A DNA stretch of 24,048 bases from DASYYE01 sp035946955. GTDB taxonomy: Bacteria > Actinomycetota > Actinomycetes > Streptosporangiales > Streptosporangiaceae. Every line of letters begins with the position of its first letter. The stretch's first letter is position 1. The notes under the pieces are model-generated. The model worked only from the letters and a program-made list of their open reading frames with translations, was not told where the DNA came from and did no database searches. The stretch spans positions 1-24,048 of the forward strand of contig DASYYE010000191.1 of NCBI GenBank assembly GCA_035946955.1, written 5' to 3'. Below, one piece after another: positions 6,870 to 14,464 of the stretch. The position numbers and the translations under genes are program-made.

Positions 6870-7607
6870 GTGTCTTGCCCGCGGGAAGGAGCAGCCGCCA
6901 CGCCGCTGCCCCCACCGGTACGCCCGGTCCTGGAGGTCGCGTGGCGCTTCCGCACCGCCAGGAGGTCCCAGCTCGGCGGCGACTGGCACGACGTCGTCCC
7001 GCTGCCAGGCTGCCGGTTCGCCGTCATCGTGGGGGATGTGACGGGGACGGCCGCCCTGATGACACGGCTCCGGGGCCTGGCCCAGACGCTGGCCAGGCGG
7101 GGCCTGCCCCCGGGTGAGCTGCTGGAGCGGCTCAGCTGGGAGTCGGTCACTGACGACGGGGCGGCGCTCGCCACCTGCCTGTGCGCCCTCGTCGACGCCA
7201 GTGCCCAGCGAGCCGTCATCGGCAGCGCCGGCCACCCGCAGCCGGTGCTCGCACTTGCCAACGGGCAGGCCGTGGTGGTCTCCGTCGCCCTGGGCCCGCC
7301 CTTGGGGCTCGCCAGTAGCTGGCCGTGGGCCACCGTCACGGTCGGGTTGCCGCCCGGCAGCACTCTCGCCCTCTACACCGACGGCCTGCTGGCTACCCGC
7401 AGCCGCGCCCTGGACCAGGGCATCCTCGACCTCTGCCGCGCCTTGTCGGCGACCACGGCACTGCCGGTCCAGGCCGCGTGCGACGGCGTGGTGAGCATGC
7501 TCGACGCGGGCAGGGAGGATGACACCACGCTCGTGCTGGCGCGTGTCCCGGCCACGGTCAGCCCTTTTGCTGGTGGGCCTGCTATGACGTCTGCTTGCTC
7601 GCGTTGA
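6870..7607 (+). CDS. PP2C/SpoIIE-type serine phosphatase
   Basis: A 245-residue stand-alone PP2C (SpoIIE) catalytic domain, a metal-dependent Ser/Thr phosphatase of the kind that acts on anti-sigma-factor antagonists. Visible motifs are GGDWHD (36-41), VGDVTG (54-59), SAGHPQPVLAL (119-129), LALYTDGLLATRSR (167-179) and EDDTTLVLAR (216-225), which supply the acidic metal ligands. The usual GDVxGHG is changed to GDVTGTA. No PAS, GAF or membrane sensor precedes the domain. I chose GTG 6870 because GGGGAGG lies four bases upstream; the frame also has an upstream GTG at 6816 with no good site. The gene converges on the SARP regulator and their ends overlap by 26 bp. Confidence 0.85.
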   Translation: MSCPREGAAATPLPPPVRPVLEVAWRFRTARRSQLGGDWHDVVPLPGCRFAVIVGDVTGTAALMTRLRGLAQTLARRGLPPGELLERLSWESVTDDGAALATCLCALVDASAQRAVIGSAGHPQPVLALANGQAVVVSVALGPPLGLASSWPWATVTVGLPPGSTLALYTDGLLATRSRALDQGILDLCRALSATTALPVQAACDGVVSMLDAGREDDTTLVLARVPATVSPFAGGPAMTSACSR

Positions 7608-10600
7608 TGGGCAGGACCGGCGGGCCGGTGGAGGGCTCGCGGCATGCCCGCAGCCCCGCCTCGGCCCGCTGCACGTACCCGGCCAGCCCGAGGTCGTGGA
7701 ACATCGGCAGGCTCTCCGTCAGGTAGTGTGCTGCCTCGCTGTAGGAGTGCAGGGCGTGGTGTGCGCAGCCGAGCTTGTACAGGCACAGCGCGTGGGAGGG
7801 GAGCAGCGCCCAGTCGCGGAACACGGGCAGTGCCTGGTGATATGCCGCCAGCGCGTCCTCATACCTGCCGAGCCCGTAGCATGCGTCACCCGATACGCCC
7901 CAGCTGAGCGCCACTCCGGTGGCCTCACCCATCTCCGTGCAGATGTCCCGGCGGGCCGAGCACACCTCAACAGCACGCTCGTACCGTCCCGCGAGCACGC
8001 ACGCGAGTGCCAGGAAGTGCAGTGCGATCTCGTGGGTCCGGCCGTTCATTTCCATCGCGAGCCCGGCGGACCGCTCACAGGCCGCGACCCCGGCCTCGTA
8101 GTCGCCGGTGCTGGCCAGCGTCATGCCGAGCGTCTGGAGGTTGGCGAGGTGTGCCCGCCGGTTGCCGGTCCGCTGGGCGAGGTCGACGCCCCGCTCTGCG
8201 GCGGACCGCGCCGCGTCGAACCGTTCCAGCATCCACTCCGTCTGGCCTAGCCAGAAGAGCGTGAACGTGAGGCCCTCGGGGTCGTCGTGCTGCTCGAAGG
8301 TGGTCACGCACTGGTCCAGCAGTATGCGCACGGTTTCCACGGCTGTGCCCGTTTCCGCGGCCGCGGAAGCGAGCTGCATGTGGGCGCGGGCGACGACTAG
8401 CTGGTCGCCGGCGGCCTCCGCGGCGCTCGCGACCGCCCGCCACATCCGCAGCGCGTCATGGTGGCGGTCCTGCAGCCGCTGTGCCTCTGCCTGGCAGTGG
8501 GCCAGCTCGGCGGCAAAGCGGTACCTGCCCAGCGCGGCGCACTGCTCGGTAATGGTGAGCAGGTTCTCCCGCTCTGCCTGGAACCAGGCGAGTGGCTGGG
8601 AGACGAGCCGCTCAGCCAGCGGCCGGGGGACCACCTCCGGGAGCACGGCAGGACGGTACTGGGGGAAGACCGGCCATTGCAGCTGGTCGCTGGCCTGTGC
8701 GGCGAGCTGCAGCCAGCCGTCCAGGGCGTGTATCACCGCAGCGTGGTGCTCCTTGATGCCGAGGGTGGCCGCCTGCTCCGCGGCGTAGTCACGCAGGAGG
8801 TCATGCAGCCGGTACCGGAGCTGCCTGGTCTCGTCCGTCCCCACGACGCTCAGCATCGAGCGGTCGGTGAGTTCGTCCGCCACCCCGTCGGCGGGGTGGC
8901 CCAGCAGCGCAGCGATCACCCACTCGGCCACGTCGCATGGCCCCAGCAGCCCGAGCAGGCGGAACGCCCGCTGTGACGGCAGGCTCAGCGCCTGGTACCC
9001 GGAGGCGATGCTGGCCCGTACGGACAGGTCCCCCACGTGGAGCACGTTGAGGCGTTGCGTGTCGGGTGGGCGGCGCCCGCCGGGCCCGGCACGCCCGGCC
9101 AGCCACTGCTGCTCCTGCGTAAGGCTGCTCGCCAGGCCCTCGAGCGGCATGGTGGGACGCGCGGCGAGTTTCGCCCCGGCTATCCGGATGGCCAGCGGCA
9201 GCCGCCCACACGCGGCGACCAGGTCAGCTGCGGCCCGCGGTTCCGCTGCGACACGGCCCGACCCGGCGATCCGGCTGAGCAGGTCGTGCCCCTCGACGGA
9301 GTCCATCGGCCCCAGCGGCAGGAAGAGTGCCCCCGCGACCTCCGGGAGCTGACGCCTGCTCGTCACGAGCACCGCTGACCCGCCGGTACCGGGCAGCAGC
9401 GGCGCGAGCTGCGCCGCTGACCCCGCGTCGTCCACCACGACAAGCACCCGGCGGCCGGCGAGCCGCGACCGGAAGAGCGCCGCCCGCTCCCCGGTCTTCT
9501 CAGGGATGGAGGCCCCGGCCACGCCCAGCGCCCGCAGCCACTCGCCGAGCACCTCTCCTGGGTCACGCGGCCGCGATGAGGCCCCGTCCAGCGACGCCCA
9601 GAGCTGGCCGTCCGGGAACCCGGCGCGCACCAGGTGCGCGGCCTGCAACGCGAGCGTGGTCTTCCCCGCTCCGGGGAGCCCACTGACGATGACCACCGGC
9701 ACCGTCCCGCTGCCAGCCGCGGGCACCAGCCACTCACGCACCCGCGCCTCCTCCGCGGTCCGGCCGGTGAAGTCACGGGCCGCCGGGGGGAGCTGGCACG
9801 GAGGCTCCAACCCTGCGGGGCCGGTGCCCGCACGGGACGGCCCGCCCGGCCCCGGGTGCCCGTTGTCTGCGGGGGCCGTGGCGGAGGGGGCGGGGTCTCC
9901 CTGCCCGGCGGACCCCACCGCGACCTCCTGGCGGAGCACACGCACGTGCGCGTCGGCGAGTAGCGCACCCGGCAGCACCCCAAGTTGCTCGTCGAGGTGC
10001 AGGCGGACCTGCTCGAACACCTCGAGCGCGGCCGCTTGCCTGCCGGTGCCGGCGAGTGCGATCATGAGCGCCGCGTGCACGGGTTCATCGAGCGGGTGGC
10101 GCTCGGCAAGGGAAAAGAGCGCGGGCACGACCTGGTTGTGGCGCCCCAGCGCAAAGGCAGCCTCGGCCTGGACCAGCACGAGCCTCGTGTGTTCCCCGCT
10201 CAGCGTCACCACCGCGGGGTGGCCGCGCAGCAGCGCGACGTCAGACAGCGGCACACCGCGCCATAGCGCCAGGCCTGCCTCTGCCGCCTCAGCGGCACCG
10301 CGCATGTCCCCGTCCCGGCGTGCCTCCCGCGCCTGCTGCGCGTGCCACCGGAACTCGAGGATGTCCAGGCTGGTGCGCGCCAGGCACAGCCGGTAGCCGC
10401 CGGCGATGCTCTCGACCAGCGTCCTGGACGGTTCCCCCGCGGTCTTGCCCGCCACGGCAGCCCGGAGCCGGCGCACCTGCGCCTGGACCATGGCCTGCGC
10501 GGTCGGCGGCGGGTCGCCCTCCCACAGTTCCGCAGTGAGCGTGCCTAGGCTCACGACCTGTCCAGCCTGCAGCGCCACGAGCGCCAGCACCGCACGGCAG

Positions 10601-10932
10601 CGGTCGCCGGTGACGTCCAGCGGCCTCTGGTCACAGGTCACCCGCAGCGGCCCGAGCAGTTCCACCCGCAGCGGCTCCGCGTCTGCGGGTGGGCCGGCAT
10701 CGGTGACGGGCAGGGTGAGCGCGGCTCGTTCAGTGGGGCTGATACCTAGCGCGTCCGCCAGCCGCCGCAGTGCCGCGTCGCGGGGACGGGCGCACACGCC
10801 CTGTTCGACATTCTGGACGAGCCGGACACTGACGCCTGCCTCGACGGCCAGCCGCCGCTGTGTCCACCCGGCGGCCTGGCGACGCACTCGCACCGCCGTG
10901 CCCAGCTTTGTCAGGGAAGTGGTGTCCCCCAT
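7582..10932 (-). CDS. XRE-SARP-NB-ARC-TPR transcriptional regulator
   Basis: A 1116-residue regulator of the AfsR/SARP class with an extra N-terminal domain. Order: XRE helix-turn-helix (about 5-65, GWTQRRLAVEAGVSVRLVQNVEQG), OmpR-like winged helix (about 87-175) and bacterial transcriptional activator domain (about 180-335, DILEFRWHA to LHLDEQLGVLPGALL), a Pro/Gly-rich linker, an NB-ARC ATPase (about 385-690) with Walker A GLPGAGKTT at 418-426, Walker B VLVVVDDA near 496-503 and a GRLPLAIRIAG motif, then a long TPR-rich C-terminus. Such proteins usually activate secondary-metabolite or differentiation genes and need ATP. The frame extends to 11052, but I place the start at ATG 10932, where HTH homology begins; the ribosome site is weak. 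Confidence 0.9.
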   Translation of the reverse strand: MGDTTSLTKLGTAVRVRRQAAGWTQRRLAVEAGVSVRLVQNVEQGVCARPRDAALRRLADALGISPTERAALTLPVTDAGPPADAEPLRVELLGPLRVTCDQRPLDVTGDRCRAVLALVALQAGQVVSLGTLTAELWEGDPPPTAQAMVQAQVRRLRAAVAGKTAGEPSRTLVESIAGGYRLCLARTSLDILEFRWHAQQAREARRDGDMRGAAEAAEAGLALWRGVPLSDVALLRGHPAVVTLSGEHTRLVLVQAEAAFALGRHNQVVPALFSLAERHPLDEPVHAALMIALAGTGRQAAALEVFEQVRLHLDEQLGVLPGALLADAHVRVLRQEVAVGSAGQGDPAPSATAPADNGHPGPGGPSRAGTGPAGLEPPCQLPPAARDFTGRTAEEARVREWLVPAAGSGTVPVVIVSGLPGAGKTTLALQAAHLVRAGFPDGQLWASLDGASSRPRDPGEVLGEWLRALGVAGASIPEKTGERAALFRSRLAGRRVLVVVDDAGSAAQLAPLLPGTGGSAVLVTSRRQLPEVAGALFLPLGPMDSVEGHDLLSRIAGSGRVAAEPRAAADLVAACGRLPLAIRIAGAKLAARPTMPLEGLASSLTQEQQWLAGRAGPGGRRPPDTQRLNVLHVGDLSVRASIASGYQALSLPSQRAFRLLGLLGPCDVAEWVIAALLGHPADGVADELTDRSMLSVVGTDETRQLRYRLHDLLRDYAAEQAATLGIKEHHAAVIHALDGWLQLAAQASDQLQWPVFPQYRPAVLPEVVPRPLAERLVSQPLAWFQAERENLLTITEQCAALGRYRFAAELAHCQAEAQRLQDRHHDALRMWRAVASAAEAAGDQLVVARAHMQLASAAAETGTAVETVRILLDQCVTTFEQHDDPEGLTFTLFWLGQTEWMLERFDAARSAAERGVDLAQRTGNRRAHLANLQTLGMTLASTGDYEAGVAACERSAGLAMEMNGRTHEIALHFLALACVLAGRYERAVEVCSARRDICTEMGEATGVALSWGVSGDACYGLGRYEDALAAYHQALPVFRDWALLPSHALCLYKLGCAHHALHSYSEAAHYLTESLPMFHDLGLAGYVQRAEAGLRACREPSTGPPVLPINASKQTS

Positions 10933-10933
10933 A

Positions 10934-11012
10934 TGGCCGACCCTGTATGCGGTTTCACGTGTCCCCGGGGAAAGTAGCACACGATTGGCCCCCTTGCCAG
11001 GCTCCTCCCCAG
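10934..11012 (-). promoter_or_regulatory. SARP regulator upstream region (duplicated element, copy B)
   Basis: Lies directly before the regulator start on the minus strand and aligns with the orphan copy at 6422-6500. A candidate promoter is TGGCAA, 17 bases, TACTTT on the minus strand; the -35 match is poor, but both boxes and the spacing survive in the orphan copy. Confidence 0.45.
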
Positions 11013-11098
11013 TGCCCCCGCAACCACGTGGCGGGTTTCTGGTCGCGGTCACTCACCTAGAAAATGATGGTCATGTCCGTACTCAGCAGGGTCGCTGT

Positions 11099-11145
11099 GG
11101 CTGATCCGCGCGGCCGTGGACTACGCGGCCTTCTCAGTGGTGTGA
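11099..11145 (+). pseudogene. Fragment of a second Nudix gene (3' end only)
   Basis: Forty-seven bases match the 3' end of the Nudix gene (6248-6296) and would encode LIRAAVDYAAFSVV followed by TGA. Nothing upstream of 11099 resembles the rest of a Nudix domain, so only the tail remains. It ends 10 bases before the GTG of the kinase pseudogene, fitting a lost Nudix-kinase pair. Confidence 0.7.
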
Positions 11146-11155
11146 GCGGGCTGGT

Positions 11156-11525
11156 GTGACCCGGCTGGTCCACCTCAACGGCCCGCCAGGTATCGGCAAG
11201 TCGACATTGGCGGCCTTGTACGTGGCTGACTACCCAGGTGTCCTCAACCTCGATATCGACCGCATCCGTGGCATGGTCGGCGGCTGGCGGGACCGGTTCG
11301 CTGAGACCGGGGCGATTGTGCGGCCACTGGCACACTGCATGGCCGGGACTCACCTGCGCGATTGTCGAGGGCAGCGGCGGCCGGGCACTCCTCGCGGACC
11401 TGTACGACCAGCTCACCGGCGTGCTGGCCGCCAGGCCGCAGGCCATCGTCATCCCCAGCGCGGAGGGCGCGGTCTCCCAGGCCTACCAGGCACTCATCCG
11501 GGCGCTCCGCTCGCTGCCGGCATGA
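11156..11525 (+). pseudogene. P-loop kinase-like pseudogene
   Basis: The first frame (GTG 11156) encodes MTRLVHLNGPPGIGKSTLAALYVADYPGVLNLDIDRIRGMVGGW and continues to about MAGTHLR. This is the start of a small AAA/zeta-toxin-like P-loop kinase with Walker A GPPGIGKST. At about 11350-11370 the coding signal moves to another frame, which encodes the C-terminal part GGRALLADLYDQLTGVLAARPQAIVIPSAEG and ends with TGA at 11523. Intact relatives, as I recall them, have some 60-80 more residues between these parts, so both an internal deletion and a frameshift are likely. The product is presumably inactive. The substrate of the intact family is not certain. Confidence 0.75.
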
Positions 11526-11565
11526 CGACCGCAGGGCCAGGTGAGCGTCCTGGACCGCGACGATA

Positions 11566-12165
11566 ATGGGCGGCGTGGACAACAGCCTCTACAGCCTTGT
11601 CATCGCGGCTGCCCAGGCTGCCGGGCCGTGCCCGCCGGGCGAGGAGGCGACGTGGGGCCGCCGGGTGCACGGCCTGGCCGTTGACCTGCACCTGATCGCC
11701 CAGCAGGCCAAGCAGGACATCGAACGGCTGGAGTCGGCACGGACCTTCGTAGCCTTCCTGGAGAAGGTCGAGATCGAGGAGTCGAGCCGTCGCGGGCTGG
11801 TCACGTTGCGGTTGCCGTCTGGGGAGAGCGAGCCGATCCGCACCGAGCATGCGGACACCGACCGCGGGCGGGCGCTGATCGAGCGGGCCCGTGCCCTGGA
11901 AGGCCGGTGGGCCCTGGTCTACCGCTACAACGAGCGGAAGTCGGGGCAGCCGAACCGGTCGGTCCGGATGCTGGCCCACGTGATGGACCTCGGCGCTGAC
12001 GGAGCCGTGCCGAACGCCACGGCCAAGAAGATGGTCCTGCAGGAGGCGGGCGGCGACGTGACCCGCGCGCAGGAGGCCTGGCTGGCCACCGGTCTGCCGG
12101 GGAGCGGCCCGATCACCGTTGACCAGCTGGAACAGGCCCGGGTGGCGGCCCGGAAAGCCAAGTAA
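11566..12165 (+). CDS. Hypothetical protein next to a recombinase-like gene
   Basis: A 199-residue protein that I do not recognise. It is soluble, with no signal peptide or membrane helix. Residues about 40-75 are helical and charged (LIAQQAKQDIERLESARTFVAFLEKVEIEE). A beta-rich middle follows (RGLVTLRLPSGESEPIRTEHADTDRG, then GRWALVYRYNERKSGQPNRSVRMLAHVMDL) which could be an OB-like fold; that is a guess. The end is helical (ITVDQLEQARVAARKAK). ATG 11566 or GTG 11575 may be the start; no clear ribosome site. Codon use fits the host. It lies between the kinase pseudogene and the nested palindromes, so a role with the recombinase-like protein downstream is possible but unproven. Confidence 0.65.
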   Translation: MGGVDNSLYSLVIAAAQAAGPCPPGEEATWGRRVHGLAVDLHLIAQQAKQDIERLESARTFVAFLEKVEIEESSRRGLVTLRLPSGESEPIRTEHADTDRGRALIERARALEGRWALVYRYNERKSGQPNRSVRMLAHVMDLGADGAVPNATAKKMVLQEAGGDVTRAQEAWLATGLPGSGPITVDQLEQARVAARKAK

Positions 12166-12207
12166 CCAAAGCGTGCGTGCTCCCCTGCCTGGACCGTGAA
12201 CCCAGGC

Positions 12208-12377
12208 TGATAACAGCAAGAGGCGGTCGGCCAAACCTTCGTTCTCTCTGGCGCGGGGGAGTGGTCCGGGTCGGACCGTGTCGGGCCAGCTCGACCCGGC
12301 ACGGTCCGACCCGGACCATGGAGCGGGCAGGGCAGCCGCTCAGTGGTGCTATGGCTGATAGCTTCTTGCTGTTATCA
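12208..12377. repeat. Nested inverted repeats (outer 14-bp arms, inner 24-bp arms)
   Basis: Outer arms TGATAACAGCAAGA (12208-12221) and its perfect complement (12364-12377) enclose an inner hairpin. The inner arms are 12262-12285 and 12295-12318, 24 bp each with a single T/G mismatch and the 9-base loop CCAGCTCGA. Each inner arm starts with a smaller dyad, GGTCC-GGGTC-GGACC. The sequence between outer and inner arms is not symmetric. There is no T-run after the hairpin. It lies 43 bp after the 199-residue gene and 41 bp before the recombinase-like gene. Confidence 0.85.
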
Positions 12378-12418
12378 ATGTCGGAAAGTTCTCGGATATG
12401 GGCGGGGGAGAAGGAGGT

Positions 12419-13318
12419 ATGTCCGAGCAGACCGATATTTTCAGGCGTATGCCAGCTCCGGACGCCCGCGCGTCAGCACACGACGCCATCGGCGACTTCG
12501 TCCGTCACCTGACGGACCGTCAGTTCGCCAGCAGCACGCAGCGCATCCGCAAGCGTTACCTCACCGAGTACCTCGAACATGCCCAGCAGGCCGGTGGGGC
12601 CACCGCGATGACGGCCGCCGAACTCATGGACCCGGCACGTGCCGATGCCTGGCTCGCCGACGCGGCCGCAGGCAAGACCCGCACCCGCAACACGCTCCGT
12701 GGGCCCGAGGCTGCCGCCTACCGGAACTCGATGCGTGTGCGCATCGACTCCTACAACGCTTTCGCGGACTTCCTCGGCCTGCCCAACCGTCGTGACAGCC
12801 AGAAGCCCGCCCGGGGCTTCTACCTAGCCCCCGCCGATACCCAGCAGCTTCTCTATGACCTGACGGTCCGCAGGCCCATCCATGCCAGTGCCCCGACATC
12901 GCTGCGCACGGCGGCCGTTGCCGCGCTTGTCGCCGACACCGGCCGCGGCGTGCCTGAACTCGCCCACCTCAATGTCAGCGCCCTGCACCTGGACGGCGCA
13001 GCACATGTCGAGCTCGCTGACGGCCCGTGCCCGCTCACCGGGCCGACCGTGAACATCCTCACCCGGTGGCTCAACGTCCGGGCGGCGATCATCGCTGAAC
13101 TCGAAGGCAGCGACGCCGGCTATCTGTGGATCCCAACCAAGCCTGGACGGCCCCGGGGCGGCCGCCCGGTCGCCAAGCCCGGCACCACGCCCGCAGCCGT
13201 ACGCACTCTGCACGCCGCCCACCGCAGCCTCGTCAGCCAGATGCTTGGCACCCCGCTGCGCCCCGGCGCCCTCCGGCCGTCAGACGCCCCACGCCCCCAG
13301 CCCAGCCAGGAGTCGTGA
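12419..13318 (+). CDS. Tyrosine-recombinase-like protein, probably not catalytic
   Basis: A 299-residue protein resembling phage-type integrases. Residues about 15-130 look like a helical core-binding domain (HDAIGDFVRHLTDRQFASSTQRIRKRYLTEYLEHA to RIDSYNAFADFLGL). Residues 163-240 resemble the first half of the catalytic domain (LRTAAVAALVADTGRGVPELAHLNVSALHLDG). The usual G-x-R-x-x-E-L box reads GRGVPEL, so the catalytic Arg is out of place. Near the end, RPGALRPSDA may be a decayed second box, and no catalytic Tyr region follows. ATG 12419 has GGGGGAG nine bases upstream; the in-frame ATG at 12398 is an alternative. It could be a decayed integrase or a DNA-binding protein with a new role. 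Confidence 0.65.
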   Translation: MSEQTDIFRRMPAPDARASAHDAIGDFVRHLTDRQFASSTQRIRKRYLTEYLEHAQQAGGATAMTAAELMDPARADAWLADAAAGKTRTRNTLRGPEAAAYRNSMRVRIDSYNAFADFLGLPNRRDSQKPARGFYLAPADTQQLLYDLTVRRPIHASAPTSLRTAAVAALVADTGRGVPELAHLNVSALHLDGAAHVELADGPCPLTGPTVNILTRWLNVRAAIIAELEGSDAGYLWIPTKPGRPRGGRPVAKPGTTPAAVRTLHAAHRSLVSQMLGTPLRPGALRPSDAPRPQPSQES

Positions 13319-13338
13319 CGCGGGTTTGACCTTGCGGG

Positions 13339-13377
13339 GGCCCGGCCCGGGCGCGGTGGCACTCAGCGGGCCGGGCC
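13339..13377. terminator. Probable bidirectional terminator
   Basis: Perfect 11-bp arms GGCCCGGCCCG and CGGGCCGGGCC with a 17-base loop, lying between the convergent recombinase-like and regulator genes. It overlaps the last codons of the minus-strand gene. There is no T-run, as is common in actinomycetes. Confidence 0.6.
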
Positions 13378-14010
13378 GGTGTCCGACCCGCGTGGTATCC
13401 CAAGGGTGGCCAGCAGGTCTTCGTGGAACTGGATCCACACGGTGTGGCAGGAATCCCGGTCCGGTGCGTCAACCCAGGCGCGCTGCCCCGTCTCGGCTTT
13501 GCGCAGCGCCCCTGAGTACAGGTCGGCGTAGCCGCTGAAACGTTGCAGGCAGGCGGTGAGGTGGCCGCACAGTTCCCGGAACGATGTGTCCAGGGCGGCG
13601 AGCTCCCGCAGCACGCGTTCGTCCCAGCGCCAGTCGGTGTGGTCGTTCATGGCCATGGGATCGGCCCACGCAGGCCGTATCTGCCAGTTGGTGCACGCGG
13701 TCCCGAGCCGCTGGTTGAGAGGAAGGAACGCCGCGTGCATACGGGCAACCGTCTCGCGGCTGCCGGCCTTGTCGAGCTCGTCGGCGAGCCGCCGCTCATT
13801 CTCGGCACGGCCAGCCTCAGTCAGTGACCAACCCGACGTCCCGGCGAAACTATGGCGGCCTACCCAGCCGCAGGCCTCGAAGTCCAGCAGGTATTCGCTC
13901 GTCGTAGCGGTGTCGAGGCCGAAGCGGCCCGCGATCCGCGATGCCGTCGCGAAGCCCAGGATCCGGGCGCCATGGAGCGCCAGGTCGTCAGCAGCGGACA
14001 CGTAAGCCAT
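13363..14010 (-). CDS. Winged-helix (MarR-like) protein
   Basis: A 215-residue protein. The N-terminal part (about 1-70: AADDLALHGARILGFATASRIAGRFGLDTATTSEYLLDFEACGWVGRHSFAGTSGWSLTEAGRAEN) has the look of a MarR-type winged helix, with a recognition helix around DTATTSEYLLDFEACG and a wing before SLTEAG. The C-terminal 140 residues are helical and acidic (TDWRWDERVLRELAALDTSFRELCGHL) and may be a ligand or partner domain. The frame extends to 14406, but the upstream part is a shadow of the neighbouring gene. ATG 14010 follows that gene's TGA by one base, so the two are surely co-translated. Confidence 0.72.
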   Translation of the reverse strand: MAYVSAADDLALHGARILGFATASRIAGRFGLDTATTSEYLLDFEACGWVGRHSFAGTSGWSLTEAGRAENERRLADELDKAGSRETVARMHAAFLPLNQRLGTACTNWQIRPAWADPMAMNDHTDWRWDERVLRELAALDTSFRELCGHLTACLQRFSGYADLYSGALRKAETGQRAWVDAPDRDSCHTVWIQFHEDLLATLGIPRGSDTGPAR

Positions 14011-14011
14011 G

Positions 14012-14398
14012 TCAGGGGCTCCCCGGGTTCCGGACACGTCCCGCGACCCGGTCGAGCCGTTGCTGTGCCGCCTGAGGCGATCCGAGCCCCATGGCCCGGG
14101 AGATCCGTGACCAGGACAGGCCCTGTGCCCGCGCCGCGAACAGCAGGGCTGCCTCGGTCTGGTCTCCCTCAGCGCGGGCCGCGGACAGCAGGGTGAGGGC
14201 TGCCAGCAAGACCTCCTCGCCGGCGGTGTCGCTGGCCGCGCGCCAGGCGGCGAACCGGGTGAGGTCCACGGCTGGCGGAGGCTGCCTCTCATGCAGCCAA
14301 GGTGCCCTGGGCAGCGATGAGGCGCCTGCCTGGAGCAGGCGAGCGCGTGCGTCGGTCTCACTGGCGGCCTGCGCATAGTCGTCGTCCTCGTGAACCAC
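14012..14398 (-). CDS. Small helix-turn-helix regulator, leaderless start
   Basis: A 128-residue protein whose C-terminal third contains a helix-turn-helix (SWSRISRAMGLGSPQAAQQRLDR) of a type common in actinobacterial small regulators. Its N-terminal half is charged (MVHEDDDYAQAASETDARARLLQAG) and its middle is a helical Ala-rich segment. GTG 14398 is the start I prefer: it has no ribosome site, but a well-spaced promoter puts transcription start at or next to the GTG. It is the first gene of a two-gene operon with the winged-helix protein. The palindrome over its promoter makes autoregulation by one or both proteins likely. Confidence 0.72.
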   Translation of the reverse strand: MVHEDDDYAQAASETDARARLLQAGASSLPRAPWLHERQPPPAVDLTRFAAWRAASDTAGEEVLLAALTLLSAARAEGDQTEAALLFAARAQGLSWSRISRAMGLGSPQAAQQRLDRVAGRVRNPGSP

Positions 14399-14404
14399 CC
14401 GAGC

Positions 14405-14450
14405 ACGCTAGTGCATCAACACGCTGTTGACAACAGTGTGTTGATGCACT
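14405..14450 (-). promoter_or_regulatory. 41-bp palindromic operator with embedded leaderless promoter
   Basis: Bases 14410-14450 form a near-perfect palindrome: 20-bp arms with one mismatch around a single central base. It is layered, with outer GTGCATCAACAC and inner TGTTGACAACA. On the minus strand TTGTCA (14433-14428) and TAGCGT (14410-14405) are exactly 17 bases apart, and six bases separate TAGCGT from GTG 14398. A repressor bound here would cover the -35 box and spacer. Confidence 0.75.
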
Positions 14451-14464
14451 CTTGCGGGGGAGCC

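Noticed and set aside
13339..13377. GC-rich inverted repeat considered as a recombination site for the recombinase-like protein
   Set aside because: Its place between two convergent stops fits a terminator better.
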